Below, in pieces: positions 11,918 through 23,345 of a stretch of DNA of 64,000 nt; positions within the stretch are counted from its first letter, which is position 1, and each line of letters opens with the position of its first letter. Source of the stretch: Megalobrama amblycephala (Eukaryota; Chordata; Actinopteri; Cypriniformes; Xenocyprididae). The translations under genes and the position numbers were made by a program. The stretch covers positions 1,976,001 through 2,040,000 of the forward strand of contig NC_063063.1 in NCBI RefSeq assembly GCF_018812025.1. Reading direction: 5' to 3'. The notes below the pieces were generated by a model. It did not search any database, had not been told where the DNA came from, and saw nothing but the letters and a program-made list of their open reading frames with translations.

Positions 11918-13588
11918 CCATCCATCCATCCATCCATCCATCCATCCATCCATCCATCCATTGTCTTCCCATTTCATTTTCCTGTTCCATCCATCCATCC
12001 ATCCATCCATCCATCCATCCATCCATCATCATATTTCCACTTCCTGTTCCATCCATCGTAATTTTTCCTCTTCCTCTTCCATCCATCCATTTTGTTTTTT
12101 TCTCTTCCTGTTCTTCCTCTTCCTGTTCCATCCATCCATTGTCGTTTTTCCTCTTCCTGTTCTTCCCCTTCCTGTTCCATCCATCCATTGTCGTTTTTCC
12201 TCTTCCTGTTCCATCCATTCGTTTTCGTTTTTCCTCTTCCTGTTCCATCCATCCATTTTGTTTTTTTCTCTTCCTGTTCTTCCTCTTCCTGTTCCATCCA
12301 TCATCATCATTTTTCCTCTTCCTGTTCCATCCATCCATTGTCGTTTTTCCTCTTCCTGTTCTTCCCCTTCCTGTTCCATCCATCCATTGTCGTTTTTCCT
12401 CTTCCTGTTCCATCCATTCGTTTTCGTTTTTCCTCTTCCTGTTCCATCCATCCATTTAGTTTTTTCCTCTTCCTGTTCCATCCATCCATTGTCGTTTTTC
12501 CTCTTCCTGTTCCATCCATCCATTGTCGTTTTTCCTCTTCCTGTTCTTCCCCTTCCTGTTCCATCCATCCATTGTCGTTTTTCCTCTTCCTGTTCCATCC
12601 ATTCGTTTTCGTTTTTCCTCTTCCTGTTCCATCCATCCATTTAGTTTTTTCCTCTTCCTGTTCCATCCATCCATTGTCGTTTTTCCTCTTCCTGTTCTTC
12701 CTCTTCCTGTTCCATCCATCCATCGTAGTTTTCCTCTTCCTGTTCCATCCATCCATCCATCCATCCATCCATCCATCCATCCATCCATCATCGTTTTTTC
12801 CTCTTCTGTTCTTCCTCTTCCTGTTCCATCCATCCATCCATCCATCGTAGTTTTCATTTTCCTGTTCCATCCATCATATATTGTCATTTTCCACTTCCTG
12901 TTCCATCCATCCATCATTGTTTTTCCTCTTCTATTCTTCCTGTTCCATCCATCCATCCATCCATCGTCATTTTTCCTCTTCCTGTTCTTCCTCTTCCTGT
13001 TCCATCCATCCATCATCATTTTTCCTCTTCCTGTTCTTCCTCTTCCTGTTCCATCCATCCATTGTAGTTTTCCTCTCCCTGTTCTATCTATCCATCCATC
13101 CATCCATCCATTGTAGTTTTCCTCTTCCTGTTCCATCCATCATATATTGTCATTTTCCACTTCCTGTTCCATCCATCCATCATTGTTTTTCCTCTTCTGA
13201 TCTTCCTCTCCCTGTTCCATCCATCCATCCATCCATCCATCCATCCATCGTAATTTTTCCTCTTCCTGTTCTTCCTCTTCCTGTTCCATCCATCCATCAT
13301 CATTTTTCCCCTTCCTGTTCTTCCTCTTCCTGTTCCATCCATCCATCCATCGTAGTTTTCCTCTTCCTGTTCTATCTATCCATCCATCCATCGTGGTTTT
13401 TTCTCTTCTGTTCTTCCTCTTCCTCTTCCTGTTCCATCCATCCATCCATCCATCCATCAATCCATCCATCCATCCATTTTCATTTTTCTTCTTCCTGTTC
13501 CTCCTCTTCCTGTTCCATCCATCCATTGTCATTTTTCCTCTTCTCATTCTTCATCTTCCTGTTCCATCCATCCATCCATCCATCGATT
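11918..13588. repeat. CCAT / TTCCTCTTCCTGTT compound minisatellite
   Basis: Runs of (CCAT)n alternate with pyrimidine blocks TTTTTCCTCTTCCTGTT. The basic unit is about 34-36 bases and is multiplied many times. A higher-order block carrying CCATTCGTTTTCG recurs at 12215, 12414 and 12599. The plus strand is almost purely pyrimidine apart from the A of CCAT, giving long open frames on both strands ([12 protein letters not shown] forward, MDGWNRKRK reverse). These are artefacts. H-DNA or strand slippage is plausible (inference). Confidence 0.97.
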
Positions 13589-14920
13589 CCATGCTGGAAA
13601 TTCATGTTCAGACAGCAGCTTTAGTTCCGTTAAAAAAATAAAATATAAAAGCCTTAAATTTTGTGCCAGAAATGGAAATTATGAATTTATCATCAGACAT
13701 TGTCTAAGTAAGCAGCTTCACAGTTGGTACCTACTTTTTATCAGTAGATAACTATTTTTGCAAAAGAGTAGCTTGATTGTGACTTAACTACTGCTAATTA
13801 TTATAAATTGTTGTTTGGTGCTTGAAATTTCCACTTCAAAATATCAGGTACGAATTCAGGGATCCAAACTAGTGCTAAAGGGCCTTTCAGAGCCCAGTAA
13901 ACCTGGAGTTGTTGGAGAGGGTTTTGGGGCAGGAGTGCACTGGATCTGCCTCATTAGCTGTCAATCAGATAAGCCAGTTCACTGACATGATCATTAGTGT
14001 AATTGTGTGTATTAACCAGACCTAGACCGATGCCTCTGGCACTGCGCACTGCACACTGTATCTGATGGATGAACACCCGACTTTGGCAAAGAGAGATGCT
14101 TCTAGCTTGGCCGGTGCACACAACCACAAAAATACACACACAGATACTGAAAATGACGCCACAGTCCGGTCAAGCGCAGGCTGGACCGGTGCATTAACAT
14201 TTCTGCAACACTTAAACTCACGGAGACAGAAAAGAGGAAAAAGAAGGAAAGCGGGAGACAACTGCTTCTTCACCAGCTCCCAGTTGAATTATGGGACGTG
14301 GAGGCAGACATGGCAAGGTTTCATAGCTCATTGGTTTTCAGAGCTGCGGCTTAGTCGCACCACACGGATGTAATTTGTACCACATGTGTTCGAACGTGCC
14401 CTCTCGCAGAAAAAGAGGGTGCTTTAGACACTTTGCACAAGGAGTGTAGTAAAAAATAAAAGTCTAAAGGGTCGGCGTTCTCCTCTCGCGGTGAAAAAGG
14501 CCGTGCCCTGACACGAGATGACAAGGTGGAATAGTGAGTGGGTTTGAAGGAAGGCAGGCAGGCGCAGAGGTCAGTCGTGGAGGTGACTGCGTCAGGTACA
14601 CTGTCAAGCAAACCCTCCCGTGGCTAATAAACCCACACTGAGTGCTCATTCACATCGCTGTGCGCGGCCTCTGCGTTATTCCTGAGAGTCCGGTTGCACG
14701 AGTCACGAGCGGTTGTGTTCTGAGGGGCCGTTCGCACAGGACTCGTTTGCACATTGAAGAACTGTTATAGATGGATCAGAACGCAGGATCTCGACACGAG
14801 TTTGTTGAACTTTAATGTCTCTCGTGGTGTTAGAGAAACAGAGCATCAGGTCAAAGACATTCATCAAGAACACATCGACAAAGAACAGTCATTTAAAAAA
14901 ATCACGCATATGGATGAAAG
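13589..14920. other. Single-copy block between two CCAT arrays
   Basis: No repeats recognised. The stretch 13990-14760 is GC-richer than its surroundings. Small frames on both strands (102 aa at 14065-14373, 86 aa at 14351-14611) overlap each other and have no recognisable domain or convincing splice sites. Possible conserved non-coding DNA. Confidence 0.3.
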
Positions 14921-16199
14921 GCCATCCATCCATCCATCCATCCATCCATCCATCCATCCATCCATCCATCATCCTTTGTTGTCTTCCCTTTTTTCCTCCA
15001 TCATCCATCCATCCATCCATCCATCCATCCATGCTTCCTTTCTTTACCAACTTCCCTGTTTTCCTCTTTCCTTTTTCCTCTTCCATCCATCCATCCATCC
15101 ATCCATCCATCCATCCATCCATCATCCTTTGTTGTCTTCCCTTTTTTCCTCCATCATCCATCCATCCATCCATCCATCATCCTTTGTTGCCTTCCCTTTT
15201 TTCCTCATCCATCCATCCATCCATCCATCCATCCATCCATCCATCCATCCATCATCCTTTGTTGTTCTCCCTTTTTTCCTCACCCATCCATGTTGTCTTC
15301 CATTTTTTCCTCATCCATCCATCCATCCATCCATCCATCCATCCATCCATCCATCATCCTTTGTCGTCTTCCCTTTTTTCCTCATCCACCCATCCATCCA
15401 TCCATCCATCCATCATCCTTTGTTGTCTACACTTTTTCCTTCCTTCCTTCCTTCCTTCCTTCCTTCCTTCCTTCCTTCCTTCCTTCCTTTCTTTTGTCAT
15501 CTTCCCTTTTTCCATCCATCCATCCATCATCCTTTGTTGTCTTCCCTTTTTTCCTCACCCATCCATCCATCCATCCATCATCCTTTGTTGTCTACACTTT
15601 TTCCTTCCTTCCTTCCTTCCTTCCTTCCTTCCTTCCTTTTGTCATCTTCCCTTTTTCCATCCATCCATCCATCCATCCATCCATCCATCCATCCATCCAT
15701 CCATCCATCCATCCATCCATCCATCCATCCTTTGTTGTCTTCCCTTTTTCATCCATCCATCCATCCATCCATCCATCCATCCATCCTTTGTTGTCTACAC
15801 TTTTTCCTTCCTTCCTTCCTTCCTTCCTTCCTTCCTTCCTTCCTTCCTTCCTTCCTTCCTTCCTTCCTTCCATCCTTTCTTTTGTCATCTTCCCTTTTTC
15901 CATCCATCCATCCATCCATCCATCCATCCTTTGTTGTCTTCCCTTTTCCATCCATCCATCCATCCATCCATCCATCCATCCATCCATCCATCCATCCATC
16001 CATCCATCCATCCTTTGTTGTCTACACTTTTTCCTTCCTTCCTTCCTTCCTTCCTTCCTTCCTTCCTTCCTTCCTTCCTTCCTTCCGTCATCCTTTCTTT
16101 TGTCATCTTCCCTTTTTCCATCCATCCATCCATCCATCCATCCATCCATCCATCCATCCATCCATCCATCCATCCATCCATCCATCCATCCATCCATCG
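14921..16199. repeat. CCAT / CCTT compound array
   Basis: Long (CCAT)n and (CCTT)n tracts separated by conserved spacers. The spacers carry ATCCTTTGTTGTCTTCCC or TTTTGTCATCTTCCCTTT, and the ATCCTTTGTTGTCTACAC variant regularly precedes the CCTT tracts. The alternation CCAT-spacer-CCTT-spacer repeats several times (15420-16110), so it is a higher-order array. The 491 aa forward and 201 aa reverse frames (HPSI and MDGW / RKEG repeats) are artefacts. Confidence 0.97.
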
Positions 16200-17536
16200 C
16201 ACAATGAGCAATACTTCTGTAGCACTTAAGAATGTCTCTTTCAGCACTTCAGATTGTATAAATTAAAGTTTTGTTATTATATTATGAACAAACATTGATT
16301 AATAATGAGCAATAGTATATACTTTCATTTGCAGTATGATATAACCAACCAAATAAATGCTGTAAATGTCGTTGTTTTTTTTAAAATCATGTTTAATGCG
16401 TTAATTAGAGTAATTCTTAACTAAATGCTTTCATTTTTTTTCTTTCAGAAAGATCAATAAAATCTACATATCGAGCATATATAGAAACTAAAATGATAGT
16501 TTCATGAATCTTACTTTCTTACATGTGAATTGAAAGGTTATTGAGGTCCGAATTATGGCACCATCTTGAATTTTTTCATATTTTTACCTCATTATGTTCG
16601 TTGTAAGTCTCTATTAATGGCCGTGCTCCAGCCAGACAGACATTATAAATGTTGCTTTGTGCAATTTAGGTGATTTTCTTTACCATTCCAAAACAGGTGT
16701 GAAAAATAGCACGTTTTGACAGCATTGCCATTTATTGTATATTTGAACGACTATAAACACATTTCAGAGACAGCAAATATTATGAATACATGCATTATAC
16801 ATATTGTATGTGCTTCATTTTGTATTTTGATGGCTGTAAAAACCTTGGTAGCCCTCCAGGTATTTCTCATTCTAATGCCAACAGGAACATCCCCTCCTGA
16901 AACATGCGCACTCACACACACCCGGGCCTGAGGGGGCTGCGGTTTCTGATGGAAACAGCAGGGGCAGTAGCGTGGGTCTCAGCGTGAGTGCCGGGACTGG
17001 AGCCGTGGAGCCAGATGGGCGATCCCGCCGTTCCCCTCCGCACAGGCCGCCTTTCACCTCTGTCTGATTCCACAAAGAGCAACTTATCCAGGCTTCACCG
17101 GGTCCCCCTCCTTGTCATCCTGAAGCGCTGCCAGCCGAGACCACAGCTTAATAAAAACCTGACTCCCCGAAATTCACTGCCAAGCAGCAGAAGGTTAGGC
17201 TGCGTCGGGTGCGGGTGCTTGTACGGATGCCATGTACTCTAAACTTTTGCCTGTGATACTGGTCTAGAGGTTGCTTATTTCTTATATTCTTCCTAAAAGG
17301 AATTTTAACATATCAAAATCTATTATTTGAACACAACACTCATAATCAGGAACAACTGTTTAGCAATTCAAAACATCCCTGGGTAAACATTAACATTTAT
17401 GCATTTAGATGCTTTTATCCAAAGCAAATTACAGTAAGAAGAAAAACAATTTGTCAAGTACAAACTGAGGTAATGAAGCAATCATGTGACCAGAAATCCA
17501 CTCAATAACTATAATTCAGTGTTTATAAATGTACAG
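16200..17536. other. Mostly single-copy DNA, no gene recognised
   Basis: 16200-16900 is AT-rich. At 16577-16615, TTTTTACCTCATTATGTT followed by TTGTAAGTCT matches the repeat unit of the ATT array 1 kb downstream. 16900-17240 is a GC-rich block (CACACCCGGGCCTGAGGG through GGGTGCGGGTGCTTGTAC) that looks single-copy and might be conserved non-coding DNA. The 84 aa frame at 16988-17242 has no recognisable domain. Confidence 0.35.
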
Positions 17537-17612
17537 TGGGGTCCAGAAGCCTGAGACCACAATGAAAATTTGCTTTCTGAAGGAAAATCTCATTAAATAT
17601 GAAAAAGGATTT
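17537..17612. mobile_element. Terminal fragment of a Tc1-like element
   Basis: ACAGTGGGGTCCAGAAGC, then CTGAGACCAC and GAAAATTTGC, resembles the end of a common fish Tc1/mariner family. Only one end is present, leading straight into the ATT array. Confidence 0.45.
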
Positions 17613-18019
17613 AATTTAATTTATTATTATTATTATTATTATTATTAATAGTAGTGATAATAATAATAATTATAATAATAATAATAATAATAATTGTCAT
17701 GTTTGTGTTATTCTTCTTTTCTGGAAAAGTAATGATACATTTTTAAATTCTGCATTTTGTCTAGGTCATTAATCTAATTTCAACAATATATTAATGCTAA
17801 TATTAATTATACTAATACTAATAATACTACTAATAATTATAATCATACATTATTATTATTATTATTATAAATTAGTTTAAAAATATCTTTATAATATGAT
17901 TTCTTATTATGTTCAATAATAATAATAATAATAATCATATATTATTATTATTATTAATAATATAAATTATTTTAAAAATTATCTTTATATTTTTTACCTC
18001 ACTATTTTAGTTGTAAGCC

Positions 18020-18053
<34 letters not shown>

Positions 18054-18510
18054 TATTATTATTATTATTTTATTTGTATGTATTGATATGATTAATATGA
18101 TTTCTTATTATGTTTAATAATAATAATCAGAATAAATTAGTATTAGTATTATTAATATAAATTATGATTAAGAAATATCTTTATAATGCTTTACCTCATT
18201 ATGTTAGTTGTAAGTCCTATAATAATAATAATAATAATAATAATAAATTATTATTATTATTAATGTAAATTATTTAAATGATCATTTATCATTTTTTGTA
18301 CCTCATTATGTTATGTGTAAGTCTATAATAATAATAATAATAATAATAATATATTATTATTATTATTATTATTATTATATTGATGTGATTAATATGATTT
18401 CTTGTTTAATAATAATAATCATAATAAATTATTATTAATGTAAATGATGTTTAAGAATTATCTTTATTTTTTTACCTCATTATGTTAGTTGTAAGTCCTA
18501 TAATAATAAC

Positions 18511-18553
<43 letters not shown>

Positions 18554-18575
18554 TTTTTTTTTATATAATAATGAT
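17613..18575. repeat. (ATT)n/(AAT)n array with a longer embedded unit
   Basis: ATT and AAT tracts are separated by a recurring unit: TATCTTTAT, a TTTTTACCTCATTATGTT-like stretch, then AGTTGTAAGTCCTATAAT. Unit copies start near 17970, 18171, 18280 and 18452, with a partial one near 17880. Each runs into a new AAT tract, so the microsatellite has expanded together with its flank. The same unit without the AAT tract is at 16577. Confidence 0.9.
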
Positions 18576-19230
18576 AATGATGATAATAATTAAATGTGAC
18601 ATCGTTCACTTAAACTGATAATATAATTTGTAATGGAAAAAAGTATTAAATGATAAAAATTGGCTTTTTTAACTAGTAATCTCATATTTTTGGGCCCATC
18701 TTACACCTTTGGTTATATAGAACAGATCTGCGGTCAGATGTCTGTGTTTAGGAGGAGTTTAGCAGTGAGCGTGTTGCATTCAAATGTGTGCCGGGTTCAG
18801 GAACAGACAAAAGTCATTAAAACCTGCCTTTTATAACTGAGCTTTCTGAGGCTGCCTCTACAGAAGGCCATACTAGCAGTGAAAAGCTGTCAGGACGGTC
18901 CCCTGAGCCGGATTCTGTTACCTTTGGGGGACGACTGGCGAGAGAACATGCTAATTTGACGAGCCGCTGCTACAAACTGACAATTCCGAGAACTATTTCA
19001 GCACTTATTAGCCTGCACAAACCTCAGTGGCAACAGCTGTAGAGATGTTTTGACACTCTGCCAAAATACAGTGTCATTGTGCTGAGGATTGGACATATTT
19101 CAGCTCGTTTAGATAGAGCGGCGATTAGCAGCAGTGTCACGAGATGTTTATGCTTTTCAGAAGAAGTTAATCATATAACACTTAAATGAAAATAAATCTG
19201 AAATTTGTCACCAAATAATTACCCATAATC
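18576..19230. other. Single-copy DNA, no gene seen
   Basis: 18700-19150 has balanced composition and no repeats that I recognise. No credible coding frame; possible regulatory or conserved DNA. Confidence 0.3.
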
Positions 19231-19580
19231 AACATTTGGCGAGTCACAATGGCTTCATCACGTAAAGTGAAATATATATTTGCAACCTCCTTTTGCCAAG
19301 ATAACAGCTCTGAGTCTTTTTCTATAAAGCCTGATGAGTTTGGAGAACACCTGACAAGAGCTCAGAGACCGTTCCTTCATACAGAATCTCTCAGCTCCAT
19401 TCAGGTCATTCAGGTTCAGGATCTACAGTCAATGGGGGGTGAGATCTGCTTAGTTACAAACATTCTTCCAAATATCTTCCTTTGTGTACAGCAGAACAAA
19501 GAATTTTATACAGGTTTGGAACAACTTGAGGGGGAGTAAATGATGACAGAAATTTCAGTTTTGGGTGAACTATCCCTTTA
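19231..19580. mobile_element. Old DNA-transposon fragment ending TTTTGGGTGAACTATCCC
   Basis: The end GAGTAAATGATGACAGAA ... TTTTGGGTGAACTATCCC followed by TTTAA is a very common cyprinid transposon terminus. The related end TTTTAGGGTGAACTAACCC is at about 35401-35424. The 96 aa frame inside (19249-19539) is repeat-derived in my judgement, not a host gene. Confidence 0.6.
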
Positions 19581-19831
19581 ACTATAATAATCCTGCAGAG
19601 TTTTTGTACTAGGCGTATCTGGATAGTCATATGCTTCAATTTGTTCATCACTCTTATGTGTCCAATCTTTCAATATGTGCCTGTAGTTCATGTTGCATAC
19701 ACCAACCTTGGCTTTAAACCACCGGAGTCTGGCTTTTGTCCAGCTGTCAGTGTTTAGAAGACGTTTCCTGTTTGACACACACTTGCTACAACACAGAACT
19801 GCCACAGACCAGTTAGTGATGTGAGTGGGGC

Positions 19832-19890
<59 letters not shown>

Positions 19891-19984
19891 ATATGTAAGT
19901 ATCTTGACATGCTAAGTAACATAAATATGATGTTACTGCTCAAACTTTTGATCTCACATATTTATTTAAAAAAAATGGAACTTA
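19581..19984. other. No gene seen; contains a CA microsatellite
   Basis: Non-coding DNA around the CA repeat. The reverse 121 aa frame spans the CA run and is spurious. Confidence 0.5.
19833..19888. repeat. (AC)n microsatellite
   Basis: About 28 uninterrupted AC units. Confidence 0.97.
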
Positions 19985-20527
19985 TGATTTGTATGGAAGA
20001 ATTTTTTTCTCACAATTGCGAGTTTACATCTCGCAATTCTGGCAATTTTCTCAGAATTACATGATATAAAATTGCAATTGCGAGTTATAAAGTCAAAATT
20101 GCCCGATTAAAAAGTCGTAATTGTGTGCAAAATTCAGAATTGTGAGATATAAACTCACAATTTTGAGAGAAAAGTCAGTCTTTTCTCCCCTCAGAATTGG
20201 ACTTTAGAACTCACAATTCTGAGAAAAGAAGTCATAAATTTGCAATTGTGAGAAAAAAGTCAGAATTGCGAGACGTAAACTTGCATTTGCAAGAAAAAAG
20301 TCAGAATTGTGAGAAAAAAATTCAGAATTACAAGAAAAAAATTCTGAATTGTGAGAAAAAAGTCAGAATTCCGAGATAAAAAAAATCAGAATTACGAGAC
20401 ATAAACTTGCATTTGCGAGAAAAAAAATCAGAATTGCGAGAAAAAAATTCTGAATTGTGAGAAAAAAGTCAGAATTGCAAGACGTAAACTTGCATTTGCG
20501 ACAAAAAAGTCAGAATTGTGAGCAAAC
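19985..20527. repeat. AGAATTG(T/C)GAGA tandem repeat, left part
   Basis: Degenerate units of about 20 bases built on GTCAGAATTGCGAGAAAA, with inverted-sense variants CTCGCAATTCTG at the left edge (about 20020-20060). The array continues at 26643 after the DIRS insertion: GAGCAAACAAT at its right edge joins CAGAATTATGAG at 26643. A third, smaller copy lies at 47765-47960. Confidence 0.9.
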
Positions 20528-20530
20528 AAT

Positions 20531-20577
20531 CGTCTCGGTTACAAAGGTAACCCTCGTTCCCTGAAGGAGGGAACGGA
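20531..20577. repeat. Left terminal extension of the DIRS element
   Basis: Outer ~47 bases (CGTCTCGGTTACAAAGG ... GAGGGAACGG) that have no counterpart at the right end but are reverse-complementary to ICR positions 20818-20864. Such unequal tips, each copied in the ICR, are typical of DIRS1-type elements. Confidence 0.85.
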
Positions 20578-20762
20578 GACGTACGTCGGACAGACCGACG
20601 AATAGGAATCTCGCTAGAGAGGCCAATCTACTTCGAGTGTAACTAAAATGAGCCAATGCACATTGGCATGCAATCATATGCATCAGCTGCTCGCCTCGCA
20701 GCGCGGGTATATAATGAGCAGCAGGTGCGTTGCATCTTCAGGTTTTCGCTGAGGAGCCGAAC
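20578..20762. repeat. Left inverted terminal repeat of the DIRS element
   Basis: 185 bases, the reverse complement of 26434-26618 with a few mismatches. Shared motifs include GTCGGACAGACCGACG, CCAATCTACTTCGAGTG, GCCAATGCACATTGGC (itself palindromic in part) and GGGTATATAATGAGCAG. Confidence 0.93.
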
Positions 20763-20810
20763 CGGATAGGCAGCAGCATCAGCGGGGTACAGCGACTGTG
20801 GCGACGGGAC

Positions 20811-20920
20811 GTACGTCTCCGTTCCCTCCTTCAGGGAACGAGGGTTACCTTTGTAACCGAGACGTTCCCATTCAGTCGGTCACGTTCGACGTACGTCGGA
20901 CAGACCGACGAATAGGAATC
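20811..20920. repeat. Internal complementary region (ICR) of the DIRS element
   Basis: 20811-20864 (GTACGTCTCCGTTCCC ... TAACCGAGACG) is the reverse complement of the left tip 20531-20584. 20865-20920 (TTCCCATTCAGTCGG ... AATAGGAATC) is the reverse complement of the right tip at about 26587-26641. In DIRS1 the ICR is proposed to template the joining of the ends during circle formation (established model). Its place just inside the 3' ITR fits minus-strand coding. Confidence 0.92.
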
Positions 20921-21499
20921 CCTACCAAAGCGCCACAGGAGCTGCCCCCTTCCAGCGCTCTGTAGTAAGCCACCTGAACCCCCTTGCCTGAGGATGGTGG
21001 GACAGGGCTAACACAGAGAGAGTCGATCACTGCTGTTCCCCAAAACCCATTCAGTGAGACTTTTGGATAACGCTGGGAAAGCGTACCCTTTCGCTGGGAA
21101 AGGAACGCTGCGGAAGCCACATCCTTCCCCGAAGGAGTTATGTGGAGAAGTACATATGGACTAACCCTGTAGGGCTGTGCTACATATGGAAGAGCTGGGG
21201 TGACTCCACCTGGTTACCCGATGAAGGGTAGGTTCTCCCAGAGGGAAAGACACGGGCTTCGTTTAGGAGCAACCGTGGAACCAACCATATGGGATCCCCG
21301 TAGGGTCACACATATGGAACCCAGCCTAAACCCGGTTCTCAAGGATACAACGGAGTATAGGCCTGGCGCCAGACGCTCCGCCACGTCGGCTGCCGAAGGG
21401 ATATCGGAGGACTCGACAGGGTCTGCCTTGTAGGGACTCTCTGGAGAAAAGAAGCGCATGTAGCGCAGCAAGCCTACACTAAGCCGGGGCCTCTCCGTG

Positions 21500-22600
21500 C
21501 CTCTGACCTGTGGCGAGAACACGGGAGGAGACCGGCTGGACACGAAGGCTATAGTATCTAGCGAACGTGTAGGTGTCGCCCAGCCCGCAGCTCTACAAAT
21601 GTCTGTCAGTGAGGCGCCACGAGCCAGCGCCCAGGAGGATGCGACACCTCTCGTGGAGTGAGCATGCAACCTGAGCGGGCAGGGCACGCCCTGAGCTTGG
21701 TAAGCCAGGGCGATGGCATCCACTATCCAGTGGGCCATCCTCTGCTTGGAGACAGCCTTTCCCTTCTGCTGGCCTCCATAACAGACAAAGAGCTGGTCTG
21801 AGGTCCTGAGGCTTTGGTTCTGTCTATGTACTGTCGCAAAGCGCGAACTGGACAGAGCAAAGCCAGGGCTGGGTCTGCCTCCTCCGAGGGCAGCGCTTGC
21901 AGGCTCACCACCTGGTCTCTGAAGGGAATGGTAGGAACCTTGGGCACATAGCCAGGCCGGGGTCTTAGTACCACGTGGCTATCACCCGGCCCGAACTCCA
22001 GGCACGATACGTCGACCGAAAATGACTGCAGGTCCCCTACCCTCTTGATGGAGGCCAATGCAACCAGCAGCAAAGTCTTCATAGACAGAATCTTTAAGTC
22101 TGCCGATTGCAAAGGCTCAAAGGGAGCAATCTGAAGTGCTCTTAGCACCAGAGTGAGGTCCCAAGAGGGTATGGAGGGGGACGAGGAGGATTTAACCGTC
22201 TCGCCCCCCCTAAGGAACCTGACGACCAGGTCGTGCTGACCAACAGATTTGCCATCTATGTGGTCGTGGTAAGCGGAGATAGCAGCAGTATGGACTTTGA
22301 GGGTGGAGGGGGACAGCCTACGCTCCAACCCTTGCTGCAAGAAGGAAAGCACGACTCCGATCGAGCATCCTCGGGGGTCTTCTCGGCGAGAAGAGCACCA
22401 CTCGACGAACAGGTTCCACTTCGAGGCGTAAGCACGTCTCGTAGACAGTGCAAGTGCCGAAGTGATGGTGTTAAGTACCTCAGGGGGTAAGTCACCTAGA
22501 ACCTCCGCGTCCCGTCCAGGGACCAGACATGGAGTTTCCAGAGGTCTGGATGCGGGTGCCAAAGAGTGCCCCGTCTCTGAGAAGAAGGTCCTTCCTCAGA
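21500..22600 (-). pseudogene. DIRS tyrosine recombinase (YR), frameshifted
   Basis: Encodes a phage-integrase-type recombinase that would join the DNA circle to the target. A 279-codon frame (22562-21723) has the core-binding part (STRRAYASKWNLFVEWC) and the first catalytic Arg in ASIKRVGDL (about 22043). The frame then shifts near 21812: DQLFVCYGGQQKGKAVSKQR is readable only in another frame. It continues at 21738 with the catalytic HSTR motif (His near 21660) and ends AAGWATP. A further 1-base shift near 21568 puts the presumed nucleophile (ARYYSLRV) out of frame. So all catalytic residues can still be read, but across three frames. Confidence 0.88.
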
Positions 22601-23345
22601 GGAATGGGCCAGGGAGGGCTGTCGCAAGGAGTGAAAGTTCTGGGAACCAGGTCTGGTTGGGCCAATAGGGCGCAACTAAGAGGACCTGCTCCTCGTCCTC
22701 CCTGACTTTGCACAGGGTCTGTGCAAGTAGGCTCACTGGGGGAAACGCATATTTGCGAAGGCCCCGGGGCCAGCTGAGTGCCAGTGCGTCTGTCCCGAGT
22801 GTTCCCTCGGACAGGGGGTAAAACAACTGGCAGTGGGAGGTTTCCGGTGAGGCAAACAGGTCTACCTGAGCCTCTCCAAACTCTCTCCAGATCAGCTGGA
22901 CCACCTGGGGGTGGAGTCGCCACTCTCCTGGCAGCTCAGCTCGTGATAGCTCGTCGGCCACATGGCTGAGCACACCAGGGACAAGAATGGCATGAAGCGA
23001 CCTCAGACGCTTCTGACTCCAGAGGAGGAGATGGCGGGCGAGTTGCGACATGCGACGGGAGCGTAGACCACCTTGATGGTTGATGTACGCAACTGTCGCA
23101 GTGTTGTCCGTACGGACCAGTACATGCTTGCCCCGTAGCGGCCCTTTGAGGCGGCTCAGAGCAAGACGTACTGCTAGCAACTCGAGGCAATTGATGTGCC
23201 AATGCAGATGGGGTCCCGTCCAAACCCCTGACACTGCATGCCCGTTGTACGTGGCACCCCAGCCGGTGGCAGGAGCATCTGTGAATACCACAGCATGCCG
23301 GGACACTTGTTCTAGGGGCACTCCTGCCCGGAGAACAAAGGGTCC
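22590..23345 (-). pseudogene. DIRS RNase H domain and RT-RH C-terminus
   Basis: RNase H removes RNA from the RNA:DNA hybrid. Motifs in order: VVFTDAPATGWGA (first Asp about 23279), CLELLAVRLAL (Glu), VRTDNTATVAYINHQGG (second Asp), and SHVADELSRAELPGEW with the ADELSR motif. The tail carries WPRGLRKYAFPP and VAPYWPNQTWFPEL, the typical C-terminal part in fish DIRS elements. It is in a different frame from the RT; the shift lies between about 23330 and 23345. The motifs themselves look intact. The frame ends at 22596 and the recombinase follows in another frame. Confidence 0.9.

Noticed and set aside
11844..12455. 203-codon minus-strand frame rich in MDGWNRKRK
   Set aside because: Reverse translation of the CCAT/TTCCTGTT minisatellite; not a protein gene.
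14754..16229. 491-codon open frame rich in HPSI and LPSF
   Set aside because: Direct translation of CCAT and CCTT tracts; overlapping equally long frames exist on the same and opposite strands.
19249..19539. 96-codon frame starting MASSRKVKYIF
   Set aside because: The sequence merges into a common transposon end (GGGTGAACTATCCC), so it is most likely repeat-derived.
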